From Helochares maculicollis (lineage: Eukaryota; Arthropoda; Insecta; Coleoptera; Hydrophilidae), in NCBI GenBank assembly GCA_033557835.1, contig JAWQRO010000088.1, forward strand, positions 1 to 59,824: a DNA stretch of 59,824 nucleotides. Direction: 5' to 3'. A program made the position numbers and the translations under genes. Position 1 is the first letter of the stretch, and every line of letters starts with the position of its first letter. The notes beneath the pieces were generated by a model. The model was not told where the DNA came from. It saw nothing but the letters and a program-made list of their open reading frames with translations, and made no database searches. Positions 46,135-57,989 of this stretch are shown here, piece after piece.

Positions 46135-47880
46135 ATAAATTTCGTGCATGTCTTGCTACGAGAAAAAGTAGATACAAAATTTAAACACGACCAGACCAGA
46201 TCATGGAAAGTGCTATTTTTTAATTTTTAAAATTCCATACAACTTTGGATTTTATACTAACAATCGAATCTCAACATAAACCTAGGATAATTTAAAGAAA
46301 CAAAGTCATCTTCTATTATCTGCAAAAAGCATAAGCTGCGCCTTCGGCGCAGCCGATTTAAGCTTCGCTCTTCAATTAAGAACGCCAAGCTAAGCTTCTA
46401 ACATCCAGAAACATTTACTTTCTTGAATATTTATAAAATAATTTAACACCTACATTGCTTCCCGTATCAATAAATGGAGCCATTGTGACTAATAATAAAA
46501 GATCTTAAGTCACGCTGTTAATAGCGGATGTTTCTAGATGTTAGAAGCTTAAGCCAACGATCTTAATTGAGAGCGAAGCTCGAATCGGTTACGCCGAAGG
46601 CGCAGCTTATGTGTTTTGTAGATGTTAGGTCACTCTACGCTCTAGATTAATTATATTTTTACGTCAAAATTCGATTGGAGTTGAAAAAGTAAAGAAAACC
46701 TGGATTACTGGAGACCCATTATATAATTAGCTCTAACTAGAGAAATTCCTACTCTTACTTCATTCTTCAATTAAGAACATCTACCTAAGCTTCTAACAAC
46801 CAGAAACATTCACTTTTTTTAATATTGATAAAATATATCGACACCTGCATTGCTTCCCGTATCAACAAATAGAGCCATTGTGGTTAACAATAAAATATCT
46901 TAGGTGACGCTTTAAATAGCGGATGTTTATGGATGATAGAAGCTTAAGCCAACGCTCTTAATTGAGAGCGAAGCTCGAATCGGCTGCGCCGAAGGCGCAG
47001 CATACAATTTTTGCAGATGTTGGGTAGCTCTACGCTCTAGATTAATAATATTTTTATGTCGAAATAAATTTCGTGCATGTCTTGCATGCTACGAGAAAAA
47101 GTAGATACAAAATTTAAACACGACCAAACCAGATCATGGAAAGTACTATTTTTTTAATTTTTAAAATTCCATACAACTTTGGATCTTATACTAACAATCG
47201 AATCTCAACATAAACCGAAGATAATTCAAGGAAACAAAGTCATCTTCTATTGTCTGCAAAAAGCATAAGCTGCGCCTTCGGCGCAGCCGATTTGAGCTTC
47301 GCTCTTCAATTAAGAGCGTCGACCTAAGCTTCTAACATCCAGAAACATTCACTTTCTTGAATATTTATAAAATAATTTAACACCTACATTGCTTCCCGTA
47401 TCAACAAACGGAGCCATTGTGGTTAATAATAAAAGATCTTAGGTCACGCTTTTAATAGCGGATGTTTCTGGATGTTAGAAGCTTAATCCAACGCTCTTAA
47501 TTGAGAGCGAAGCTCGAATCGGCTGCGCCGAAGGCGCTGCTTACAAGTTTTGCAGATGTAAGAAAGTCACTCTACTCTCTACATTAATACTTTTATAACA
47601 ACATTCAATTGGAATTGAAAAAAATAAAGAAAATCAAAACTAGTTGAGGACCCTTATAGAATTAGCTCTAACTAGAGAAATTAATTCTCCAGCTTTAAAG
47701 TCTTTTCAACAACTGTTCTTGACTATTACATAACGAAATTGAAGTTTATTTCTTTTTTGAATCGTGAATTTCAATTAAATCTGAACAATTTTATTCAAGA
47801 GAGTAAAGTTAGCTGTTAACATCTGCAAAACGAGCCTTCGGCGCAGCTGATTCGAGCTTCGCTCTTCAACTAAAAGCGTC
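46135..47880. repeat. Satellite family 1, cluster 3: foldback units, tandemly duplicated
   Basis: Cores alternate in orientation: forward at about 46335, 47269 and 47831, inverted at about 46571, 46966 and 47505. Two foldback units have arms of about 95 bp: 46319-46413 with 46529-46623, and 47253-47347 with 47463-47556. Each arm runs from TCTGCAAAA through the stem-loop core to ATCCAGAAACA. The block 46135-46640 recurs at 47064-47570 (offset about 930 bp) with few differences, so a tandem duplication is recent. The loop between arms carries TGCTTCCCGTATCAA and GGAGCCATTGTG, also seen near 46850. Confidence 0.88.
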
Positions 47881-48518
47881 TGTCTAAGTTTTTAACATCC
47901 CGAAACATTCCATTATTAAGAATGTTAACTAAGACATTTTATTATATACTATAATGGGTCCATATGATAGAACGTGAATTTTTAATATTATTTAGTGAAA
48001 TTTCAGAGAAATGATATAGCATAAAGCACAAAACTTTTATAATCATGATTCTTTAGTAAAACCTTGTTCATAAACTAATTAAATACTTTTTCTACAGTTT
48101 ATTTACTTCTCCAACATTAGTGTATGATTGTTCTTTAGGAAATTTAAGGTTAATTTATTTCCATAAATCGCTCTAAAGACGTTCTAGGATTATTTGTTTA
48201 GTTTGTTTTCCGATGCACACTTGTTGCAATTTGGATAACTTATATCTGGCATTTTTTATCGTCGTTATAAGAGACCTTTTCAGGATTAATATTCACAACA
48301 AATTTCAAAATTGTTAGAAAGACCACTATATTATACTTCAAAGTTTATATTTTTCATTGTCATTATTTCTCATACGATTTTTAACGATTATTTATTTTGC
48401 ATGCTTGAAGATTAATTTCTAGCATATTTACAACAACTTCCAAGAATTTTAAGAGATCATAACTATTATAAATGATGGTACGATTTTTCAGAGGCTTAGT
48501 CAGCTTTTGATACACATT
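47881..48518. other. Unassigned AT-rich DNA
   Basis: No recognisable feature between satellite cluster 3 and the mariner. Confidence 0.4.
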
Positions 48519-48520
48519 TA

Positions 48521-49235
48521 CCAGGTGCGCAAGTTTAAAATGTCGTTTTGTTGTCAAGAGATGACGTATGAAATCTATAGAAATAACCTTTGGAACCCAA
48601 AGCGTCATTTTTTGAATTGGGTTGTAATTGGTGATGAAAAGTTGATATATTTTGAGAATCCCAAACGTAAGAAATTGTGGGTAACGCCAGGGCAACCAAT
48701 AACATCGAATACAAAACTGGCTCGTTTGGGGAGGAAGATAATGCTGTGCGTATGGTGGGATCAGAAGGGAGTAGTGTACTACGAGCTTATCAAACGAAAC
48801 AGTTAATACCGTCTGCTACCGACTACAAATGATCAATTTAAACCACGCATTATTTGAAAAACGCCCAGAATGGGCTCGAAGACACGGTAAATTCATTCTA
48901 CAGCACGACAACGCTCCTGCACATTCAGCCAAAGTGGTCAAAGAAACGATTTCTTCGCTTGGGTGGGAACTCCTACCCCATCCGCCGTATTCACCAGACC
49001 TGGCGCCTTCTGATTATCATCTCATCTTTAGAGGATATACAAAAGTGGCTCGATGAATGAATATCAATAAAAGTTCAAGGTTTCTTTTGGAATGGTATCC
49101 ATAAATTGCCCGAGAGATGGATAAAATGTGTGAAAAGCGAGGGCCAATACTTTGAATAAAAATGTTTTATTAGTGTCCTTAAATAATTGCGCATTTTTCA
49201 TGAAATTAAACGACATTTTAAACTTGCACACGTGG
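48521..49235 (+). mobile_element. Mariner, mauritiana-like, N-terminal half deleted
   Basis: The TIRs CCAGGTGCGCAAGTTTAAAA and (right, reverse complement) CCACGTGTGCAAGTTTAAAA are flanked by TA, giving 715 bp. Directly after the left end the sequence jumps to the catalytic domain: VIGDEKLIYFENPKRKKLWV, then MLCVWWDQKGVVYYEL, then QHDNAPAHSAKVV, and HPPYSPDLAPSDYHL. All three acidic positions are readable, but the DNA-binding domain is gone. A stop follows IKRNS and the frame shifts before EKRPEWARRHGK. The tail LPERWIKCVKSEGQYFE ends normally. Confidence 0.92.
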
Positions 49236-50616
49236 TATATAGTAAGTCAAGACAAGATGGAAAATACGATGGAAAACTGTAATCTACTATATTTAATCCA
49301 AACATAGCAGTGTAAGTCGATTAATACTGGTAACCAGAGGTTGTATTGAGCCGATTTAAAAAACTGCAACATTATTAACCAGACTGCTTAAAAGTCGATG
49401 TTAGATTTTTACTTTGAAATAGTTGTTCCTGCAAACTCTAAAATTCTATCCTTGACTATTTCCTCAGTTGATTCCAAATTCTCGCTTTCGGTATTTATAA
49501 GCTTGCGTTTCAAGACTGCGACATTGAATGTTTGGTCATAACATTTGTTATTTGGTTTCAATCTTTAGCTTAATTTCTATGATAAACTCGCCTGTTTCTT
49601 TTAACGTTCACAAACTTTTATAGATTTAACAGTGAAGTTTAAATTGTGATTTCCCAAAGAATATGAATCGTCTGAAATGGCCACTGCATAACATTTGGTC
49701 TAATAACTATGATAGCTTTAATACTGAAGCAACAAGAATTCCAGTTCACGATCAAAGATACAAATGAGAGTAGATATCTATTTTTACCGAAATTGATAGA
49801 TCTCCGGCACGAGAATGTAAGATTCATGCGACGAAATTCTACAAGGTTGCATGTTGCCTAAGCCAGCAGCCAAATCAACGGTAAATGCTAAGTGGCAACT
49901 TAGCCCAGCGTTCAAACAATAATAACGAGAATCATCTCGATCGCACATTCGATGGGTGCGGTGCTGAAGAAATGGTAAAACAAGTGAAATCTCCCGCAAT
50001 TGAATTATGTTCGCTTAGAGGTTACGTCAAAGAACTGCCGCCTGATCATATGGGTTAGCCGTGACCTCCAAACGGGATTTGAAAAAGGAATCAACATACT
50101 TCCATACCGGTCCACGAGCCATCTGAGGTAGCTGACCAACGACAATCAATGAAAGAAGAAGAGGAGAGAAATTTCATTAATATTGCGTCAGTGTAGCGTG
50201 GTAGTCCTTATCAGTTTCTTAATTCCAAATGGGGTTTGCTGGCTCGCTACCAGGAATGAACAACTAGCCAAGACGTTCCTAGCAATTAAGATCGGCGATT
50301 TATCAAACCGCTTCTAGTAATATTGTGTTGAATTTATCTTTATTGTGATAGATGAGATACCGTGTAATCGTTATTATGACTTTACGAGCTACTATTAAAA
50401 TGTTTGAATTAACTTTTGTGTTCCGCGAATGCTTAATGGAATCATTTTCCTAACGGATACGTTGGCCGACGATGGGAATTGGGTGTTCCCAGAAACGAAG
50501 ACAATTGTAAAAACGAAACGGAAGAGGGATCGGCCCCTTAATTGATGATGGGTTGCTTCAACTACAAATAAAGTCATCTAATCATACCGTCAGTCTTTCA
50601 GCTCCCGATGGTCGGT

Positions 50617-50642
50617 CCTTACCTGCAACAAACAAAGTGTGT
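50617..50642 (-). promoter_or_regulatory. Juxtaposed splice acceptor/donor (recursive-splice-like)
   Basis: The minus strand reads ACACTTTGTTTGTTGCAG directly followed by GTAAGG (junction between 50623 and 50622). A pyrimidine tract with CAG abutting GTAAGG is the layout of insect recursive splice points. It may be chance, and no host intron is established. Confidence 0.25.
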
Positions 50643-52805
50643 CAAATTTAAATTCTACTCTCATTGCTGGCAAGTGTGTTAGTACCACAAGTCTGGTCAA
50701 TACGATCATTACTCTCCACTATCTATGAGTTCCTACGTCCAAATTTTGGCCGATTGCGTAATCAATCTCGAGGTAATGAATCAAACAAAGTTTAATTTTG
50801 GTTAGATTCCAAACAAGCGCAGGCTCATACCGAAACTAATTTGTCTTCGTTCTCCGCCGTTTGCAATCGCAGAAACTGTCCAGAGCCGGCCCATTTGTCA
50901 TAAATAAACGGTAATTAATGATAATCGCAGGATAATTAATTCCCATTTACGGGCACACAGCACCGACTCGACTTCATGATCTCGCCAATTGAGCGTCGAA
51001 TGTCGAAATGGGAACCGAACCGTATCAGATGCTTGCCGAGAAGACAATGCTTGAGACCGCTCGGGTTTATGATAGACCTCGAAGGAAACAAGCGAGTTGA
51101 ATAAGGAGCGAAATAAATCATAGATAAATGGAGTACGCCGAGTCCAGTGATACCCATAAGTCGCAAACTACCGTATTTAAATTAACACTTGCAGAAATTT
51201 CGCAAGCTTCGGAGTCATGTTGTGAGAGAGAGCTTAACAGCAATGAGTACAAATGCGGCTACATTTCACATTGACCTTTTTAATATGCAAAGAAATTAAA
51301 GCAATTTGTATTCCGGCGTGCTTTATTGATAACATCTAATATTTCATAGCTGTGTAGATTCTAAAATTCATCGATAACCGTTCTCGCTCGTTATGATATT
51401 CTATTTATATGGGTGACCTCACGTAATTCACATTTGCTACCAATTATGGTTATAATTCTCTTTCGTATTCAATTAGGAAATTGTTTCTGCGCCAGTCTAT
51501 TACCGGAGACCATCTTCAGGCCACACATGATACTAATAGACGATAATGCAGCCGGTCACTGAGAGCCTTTTACTCCTTTTAAGAGGTGGTATCATCATTT
51601 GTTTGAGCGATTTACGCTCGAGTGCGGAGATTGTAACGGATTTTCTGGGTAGTTAGGGAAATTTACGAAATCCGCTCGGTTTATGTGCTATTGTTTCACC
51701 CATTTCTATTGTCTGTTATGATGTGAGTAGCTGCTTTTGTGGGCTATGGGCAGATGAACGATAAAAATTGTTTGGTATAAGCAACAAGCATTGGACTAGC
51801 AATTTTTCCAAAGCGAATTATTACACGTAATAGACATCAATCAGCTAATTTAGCAACTGCGCCAGCAGGTCTTTGTTCTCGAGTGTAGCTTTTAACAGCA
51901 AAGCGCAGGAATGTCGATGGATTCCAAACAATATTACTCCATTAGGCAAAGAATTCGCAAGCACGGTTGAGTGTTGTGTGTGATGTAAGGCTTCTTTGGC
52001 GAGTTAGTTGACCAACGGTCACGGTCACTGTGTCGTTCGCCGGCATTTTGCAACACGCCGCCGGATTTCTTACGACAATGCCGTGCATGAGCGACCGAAG
52101 AATACGCTGCTGCGTTCCTCACGGTCGCTCATTACCACCCGATATGCAAGAAACCTTTTGCTCAACTAGCTTGCAGCTTCCAATCGAATGGTATTCGCAA
52201 ACACATGACAAGAAACCCTAAAAAAAGTTTAAGGTTACGCCGCTCCGCCACGATTTAATTATATTGCATAAACCACATGGTGTCACGACACCAGAAGTCC
52301 TTTCAGCTGTGGTAAAAGGTGATGCTTATTGGCTTTGGCTGGAAATTAACTTTGGGTGAGTGTGAGATCAAAGTTTGGGAATGACATGATTTTAATTGGA
52401 TTAAACAAGGGTCATAGCGTAGATGCAAGCCCGAGGAGATGTTTATCCTTCCGTGGTAAAAACAACCATGCTATAGGAACCAACTGTTCAAAATACTGTA
52501 TCGTTGGACAATATCCAAGTTATAGTCCTATTGCTAATGAAGCCGATTCTCAATTACTCAGTATTCCTTCACAATTCAATATTCAGAAATCTTCTTTCTA
52601 TTTGGAAGTCAGTTTTCTTCAAGAAGAAGACCATATTTTCCATTGCCATTCAAGCGATTTTAGAATGTCGTTTCTGCACACGATCTTCCAGAGGCTCATC
52701 AAACGGAAATGGAGCAACTAATGAGGCTTCTGCGTGCGAAATACATTACGACACATCCACACACGACCGAGGCAAGATTTTTAAAAAGGCCGGGTTAGGT
52801 GTTAA

Positions 52806-53024
52806 GGACGGACCACCCGTGCAGACGGTGACGTTGCACCTCCGGTGGCCTATGTCAATCCGCAAAATATTGTTCAGGCGTTCAGTTACGCCGCCGAGAT
52901 GCAACAACGGGAAAATGAGACGGTATTAGCGGCCCATAATCGATTTACATTGTCGGTGGTTGGAAGCGCCCGACCGCAAGATCATGTATGGGTATATTGG
53001 TTTATTCGCGAAATGGTCACTTGA
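52806..53024 (+). other. Coding-like open stretch of unknown origin
   Basis: One frame is open for about 72 codons between TAA (52803) and TGA at about 53022, in sequence that is GC-richer than the flanks. It reads ADGDVAPPVAYVNPQNIVQA, then FSYAAEMQQRENETVLAAHN and RFTLSVVGSARPQDHVWVYW. It has no ATG before residue 32. The composition looks protein-like, but I do not recognise the family. It could be an isolated exon or a retroelement scrap. Confidence 0.25.
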
Positions 53025-53889
53025 TGTGGGAGGTCACAGTTCTGTGGGAATTAATGCAATTGCTCAACTAACAACGTAAGGCCGTGTTGTATTGGTTGCT
53101 TTAACACCCACATTATTTGCGTTTCATTCAAGAGCTTCGTGCTCACAACTACCAGATTTTTCAAGTGAGAATCAATTTTCTGTATCCCTACGACTGAACA
53201 GTCGACAATACACAGATACAAACATCCAAAATCTGTGACTGATATGATGAGATGATTAGAGACATGTTTATGAGTTTATATGACCATTGGTTTAAAAAAA
53301 CACGCATTCTAGTACAGAAGCACTATAACAAACATTTTTTTATCTCCAATTGGCGTATCACATCAGCATCAACATCACCCTACTAGAATTTTGATTCAAA
53401 TACCATTTCGACACAACACACCAAGTTATTTCTGGACCAACTGGACTTTCTATAATAAAAGAGGAAGCATTGATTATCCTTGTGATGCAAGAATCCATGC
53501 ATTACCTAATTAACACTTTCTATACAAGGCATTCAATATCTATCTATCTTCAAGAGTGTTCTTCATTTCGAACTCATTGGATAGTTTGGATTAAGTCTAA
53601 TATACTGTTGTCTACTATTTAGTCAATTGAGTTTAGCTTTCCAAATTTTGCAAATCTACAGCCTAGTTTTTGGTATACTCAAGTGACAAGTACTAATTTC
53701 ACTGGTCTGCAAAATACCTATTTTTCTCTTTATTGATGTCGTGCATGATAACGTTATTTTTGGTCCTCTAAACGCAGACATTTGCAGAAACAACAATTTT
53801 TGCAGGTACAGGCTATGAAAGTTTCCCTAAATCATTATGATGATAAAATCCAACTTATTTTTGTAGCTGTATTCCTTTTAATTGCTTCA

Positions 53890-54260
53890 ATTTGAGTTTC
53901 TCGGTAAATCGACCAACAGAAATCGGAAAGTATTGCTGTTGATATTGCATCCTAGAGCTTCCTAAACAGAAAGAAGTTCTTGAGTGATTTCTCGATAATT
54001 TCCAGCAGTTGTATTGTCAAGGAAATTATGACACTCTTCTTGTAGAGCCACCCAAGCTCTAGTTTTTGCTCTATTTAACATCAAGTCAAAATCTCTCTTA
54101 TTTGCAGACCAATAAAAATTCCTTCTTCAGCATCATTACAATACAATTAATCATCTCCTTTGGAAGAATAAATCGTAATTTTTTTTGCCTCGTGCCAAAC
54201 TAAGATTCCCATATTCTTATCCAACAAAATGCATTTGTTTACTCTTAGTCCAAGTAATTG
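53890..54260 (-). pseudogene. Second pseudogene of the 30.5-kb mobile-element protein family
   Basis: On the minus strand, broken frames read NKCILLDKNMGILVWHEAKK, then EEGIFIGLQIREIL, then RAWVALQEECHNFLDNTTAG followed by NYREITQELLSV, a stop, and EALGCNIN. The order IF(I/V)G..I..L, then W...L/F, then A.NY+(D/E)I..(E/N)(L/I)LS matches the 30530-31425 copy (RIFVGPDIHKL; EVWISFLE; APNYKDILGNIS). The match continues into the family's LGC block. Stops and frameshifts are present. The region up to about 54360 may hold more of it. Confidence 0.5.
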
Positions 54261-55100
54261 AGACTTAAATTTTGATAGAACTAATTCTGGAAGAGGGTCC
54301 TTCAAATCAGATTGCTTTAGAAAATAAGATTCTTTTGATGGACTTGTGGATCCAGATGAAGCGTACTAAGAAGAGGACGTACATCCAAGAAAAAAACTCG
54401 ATTGAATTTGTAGTTTAGAAATAATTTTATCATCCAACTTGCTGGTTTTTTGGACGTAGTGGAAGTGCCTTTCTTACGCGAAAATAGTCTTTATGCAAAT
54501 AGAAATGCAATGTTGGGATACATTATGTTAAATTTGACCTTATCGCTAACATACAAAATCAAGAATGTTGAAACAACAACACAATACACAAGAAACAAAT
54601 CAATAAAACACCCCAAACAAACTACACTACAATAAGTATCTCACATTACAAAAAAGAACCTACAACATAAACTCCATAAATATAAAAAAGAAAAATAAAT
54701 AAAATACGCATTCGAAAAACAACAGACAGCAACCTACAAAACAAACAAAATATGGATTGAAAACTGCACAAACTCTAAAATACTAAAAATAGTTGAATAC
54801 TGTCTTAGTTTGCGCCCTCGTTTCATTGGGACCCAAAATCGCCAAAAAGATGCACTCTGAACAATAAGAAATGTAGAAGGAGAAATACGAGAATTTCCAA
54901 CAGACAAATACACATAATAAGGAAAACAACAGTTGAAAACATTACATATGTAGCAAACACAAAAGGCACTAGAAAACACCCAAAGAACTATTTTGAAAGT
55001 TTCACTAAAATGTAAAGATTTATGAAGAATCATCCTGAAATAGTCGCGATTAATGTAGACAAGGACACAAAGTGGCTATTATGAAATAGGGAAAGTATTA

Positions 55101-56339
55101 TTAGGTGTTGGAATTAATTCGTAGCGTTCTTTTTATTAAAAAATACCGATTTATTTGAAATGAAAATAAAAAATTACATTATTAAAAATACTGCCCATCG
55201 TTTGCCACTACTTTTTCCCATTTTTCAGGTAACTGTCGAATACCCCGTCGAAAATACTCTTCGTCCTTGGAGGCTATCCATGAATCGATCCAATTTTGTC
55301 AATCCTCATAAGATTTTAATTTTTGCCCTGATAAACCATGAGAAATTGATTGAAACAGGTGGTAATCCGAAGGAGCAATGTCTCGAGAATACGGCGGGTG
55401 AGTTAAGACTTCCCATCAATGTTTCCAGCTATGTTTTCACTGGTTTCGCCATGTTCGGTCGAGCATTGTCGTGCAATAAAATAACTTTATCGTGCCTTTT
55501 GCTCCATTCCGGCCGTTTTTCCTTCAATGCACGACTCAAACGCATCAATTGTAACCGGTAGCGATCCCCAGTGATGGATTCATTGGGTTTTAACAATTCA
55601 TAATAAACCACACCTTGTTGATCCCACCAAACACAAAGGAGGAGCTTAGATCCATGAATATTGCGTGTTGCCACTGATGATGATGGTTGTCCGGGCTTAA
55701 CCCATTTTTAATCGCCAGTAACAATACGATGTAGAAAACTTTTTCTTTTGTACCACGCAAGCAGTAGTTCACAGTTCATAAAATGTCATTCAATGTCATA
55801 ATTCATATGGGACCCAATTTCCTTCCTTTTGGATCATTCCCAAAGCTTTAAGGCGTTTTCCTACCGTGGATAAATCAATCTCCAAAGATGTAGACAACTC
55901 TTGAAGTGTGTGACATGAATTTTGTTCGAGTAAATCCTCTAATTCTTTATCTTCAATTTTTTTGGCTGCCTAGGTCGTTCCTTGTCGTTTAAATCGAAAT
56001 CACCACTCTTAAAACGTGCAAACCATTTTCGACACGTTTGATTAGCTAAAGCATGTTCACCGTACACTTCTACTAAAATCCGATGACTTTCTGCAGTACT
56101 TTTGTTCATATTAAAATAATGTAATAAAACTCCTCGCAAAAACACTTTATTTGGTATAAATTTCGAATTAATTAAATAGCTGCCATTTGTTGTTATTAAC
56201 AATTAAAAATAAGATGCGTCGTAAAAACAGTACCTTATAACAGCTGTTTAACGATCAATTTGTTTCTGAAGGAAACAAAAAACACTGTAATAACCACGCC
56301 ATGTCTTATCAAACGCTACGAATTAATTCCAACACTTAA
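55101..56339 (-). mobile_element. Mariner, full length, dead; nested in Penelope copy A
   Basis: The TIRs TTAGGTGTTGGAATTAATTC and (right, reverse complement) TTAAGTGTTGGAATTAATTC differ at one base. TA lies on both sides, giving 1239 bp. The minus-strand transposase has an open N-terminus (IPNKVFLRGVLLHYFNMNKS, then ESHRILVEVYGEHALANQTC and FARFKSGDFDLND), a frameshift after KERPRQPKK, WVPYEL, then IVTGD followed by TAA where Glu is normal (TGDEKW). ELLKPNESITGDRYRLQLMR, HDNARPNMAKPVKT and a stop then SPAVFSRH follow. The first and second Asp are readable. It is full length but clearly inactive. Confidence 0.94.
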
Positions 56340-56809
56340 TAGAAAATGGACAATTCACACCTAAACGACACAAACTTACAAAATTATGACAAAAAACTCT
56401 ACCGCTAAGATTGCTTAAGATTGCAATTGCCTAATCATAGATTGGGAAAAAAGCTATTAAATATCGAAGAAACCAAAATCAAACTATTGTCAAAAAATAC
56501 CACTACGTCTATATTTTCTTCCAAAAATTCATAAGAAAGACAGACCTTTAAGACCTATTGTAAGCTGCATAAATTCACAGACTTCCTAGCTATCAACATA
56601 GTTCTCAAAAATCGTCTCCAAGGTATTACATACCAAGGATTTCTTCTTAAAAAAACTCTATCGATCTAGCAGGAATATTATCAAAGCAAAAAATGATAGA
56701 AGGTCTTATTCTGCTATCGCTAGATTCGACTTTGTTATTCACCAACATCCCACTACAATTGGTAAACGAAGCGAGTAAGAAGTTTTGGAATTATTGTCAG
56801 GATCCAAAT

Positions 56810-57365
56810 TTCGATATATCAGTACAGTAAAATAAGTCGTATTATCTAAGATGGGAAAACACAGCCACGTGCTGCTATCACGGCATGCATCTTGAGTTGT
56901 GGACTGCATTTTGTGATAAAACATGTGTGTTTCCAGAGTAACGATAATCCATGTAAGAATCTATCACAAGTTTCCTTCGGTCAACCCAAAAGTCACCTTC
57001 CATATGCAGACGTAGAAGGCAGATAAGACAGGGCGCGGTTTCAGGGTATATAAAGAATCGACGGGACTAGAGTAAGTAGTAGTACTAGGTTATTCTTAGT
57101 CGGTCTGCAATCCTAAGTTACAAGACACTTGAACATGTCGAACCAATCAACGTAATTACCCTTATAATTATATAAATTAATAATTTGTAATATTATTTCA
57201 CCCAGTGGTTCAATGTGTATTCCTATTCCCTATTTTTGATCCATGTAGTGTTCCTGGTAAGGGGTCCTGATTTCAAGGACCTAGCGCTCGACTTGGCCGC
57301 TCTACTACATTTTAGCTACCCCTTGGCCCAGTCTTGACATTATCTTAAGAAAGTTAGTGTTCCCT
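56810..57365. mobile_element. Inserted unit in Penelope copy A, possibly a solo LTR
   Basis: Comparison with copy B (58140-58215) shows about 560 bp of extra sequence between AAGTTTTGGAAT and GAAGAATTAATAAGGGG, replacing about 30 bp. CAGGA occurs at both edges (56799-56803 and 57369-57373) and could be the target duplication. The insert contains TATATAAAG at about 57048 and a later AT-rich stretch that could hold a polyadenylation site, as a retrotransposon LTR would. The ends are not the canonical TG..CA, so class is uncertain. Confidence 0.4.
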
Positions 57366-57989
57366 CTCAGGAAGAATTAATAAGGGGTATAAATGATAGC
57401 ATACTCTTGACGTATACAAAAAACAAATTTTTTAACAATTTTAACAATCCTCTTACATTCGTTAGCGAGCTAGGAGAAAATGAGAGCATTCCTTTTTTAG
57501 TCGTTAAAACAAAGACAACAATATCATAACAGATCGGTACCAAAAACCAGCACATAGCTGGAGATTACGAGTCCAATTACCCAAAAACAGTAAAGAGAAA
57601 TATTACTAATAATACTATCTACAAGGCCTTAACAATCTCTGATGAGAAATTCAACAAAAATATAAAAGAAAAAACCAAACAGGCGTTTATAGAAAATGAT
57701 AATGATAGAGTGTCTACCAAAAGAAAGGAAAATATTTAAAAAATAGAAAAACCCTTAAAGAAGGGGCAACCAAACCAACAGCATCAAAAAAAGTGTACAA
57801 CCTAATACCATGCATAAACTAAAGTGCTAATGTTTATATCAAAACACTTAAACAACACAACATTACTCCAGCGGTCAAAACTTCAAATCGAGGAAGTATA
57901 CTATTCACCAAATCAAAAGACAAAATAGAGAAAAAAAGATAAAGACAATGTAATGTTTTATTTTATGAATTGAAAATTCATTATTTTGG

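Larger units (their letters stand above)
49238..53690. other. Unassigned DNA, possibly intronic or intergenic
   Basis: The longest repeat-free stretch in the window. I recognise no gene or RNA. A minus-strand acceptor/donor junction lies at 50622-50623 and a coding-like open stretch at 52806-53024; both are treated separately. Confidence 0.4.
54590..57950 (+). mobile_element. Penelope-like element copy A, split by two insertions
   Basis: Coding remnants follow the Penelope order. N-terminal part: KILKIVEYCLSLRPRF, then QRKDA-like and VEGEIREFPTDK, then FMKNHPEIVAINVDKDTKW. After the mariner come MDNSHLNDTN and the reverse transcriptase core YFLPKIHKKDRPLRPIVSCI (from about 56505). Next is LFTNIPLQLVNEASKKFWN (about 56730), and after a roughly 560-bp insert GINDSILLTYTKNKF, ENESIPFLVVK and a tail to about 57950, where it stops short of the GIY-YIG endonuclease. 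Many stops. The A/C-rich, G-poor strand is typical of these elements. Confidence 0.8.

Noticed and set aside
57640..57665. CTGATGAGAAA resembling a hammerhead ribozyme core, as known in Penelope elements
   Set aside because: The sequence lies in the coding part (SDEKFNKN, repeated in copy B at about 58660) and lacks the intervening stem and the second conserved box.
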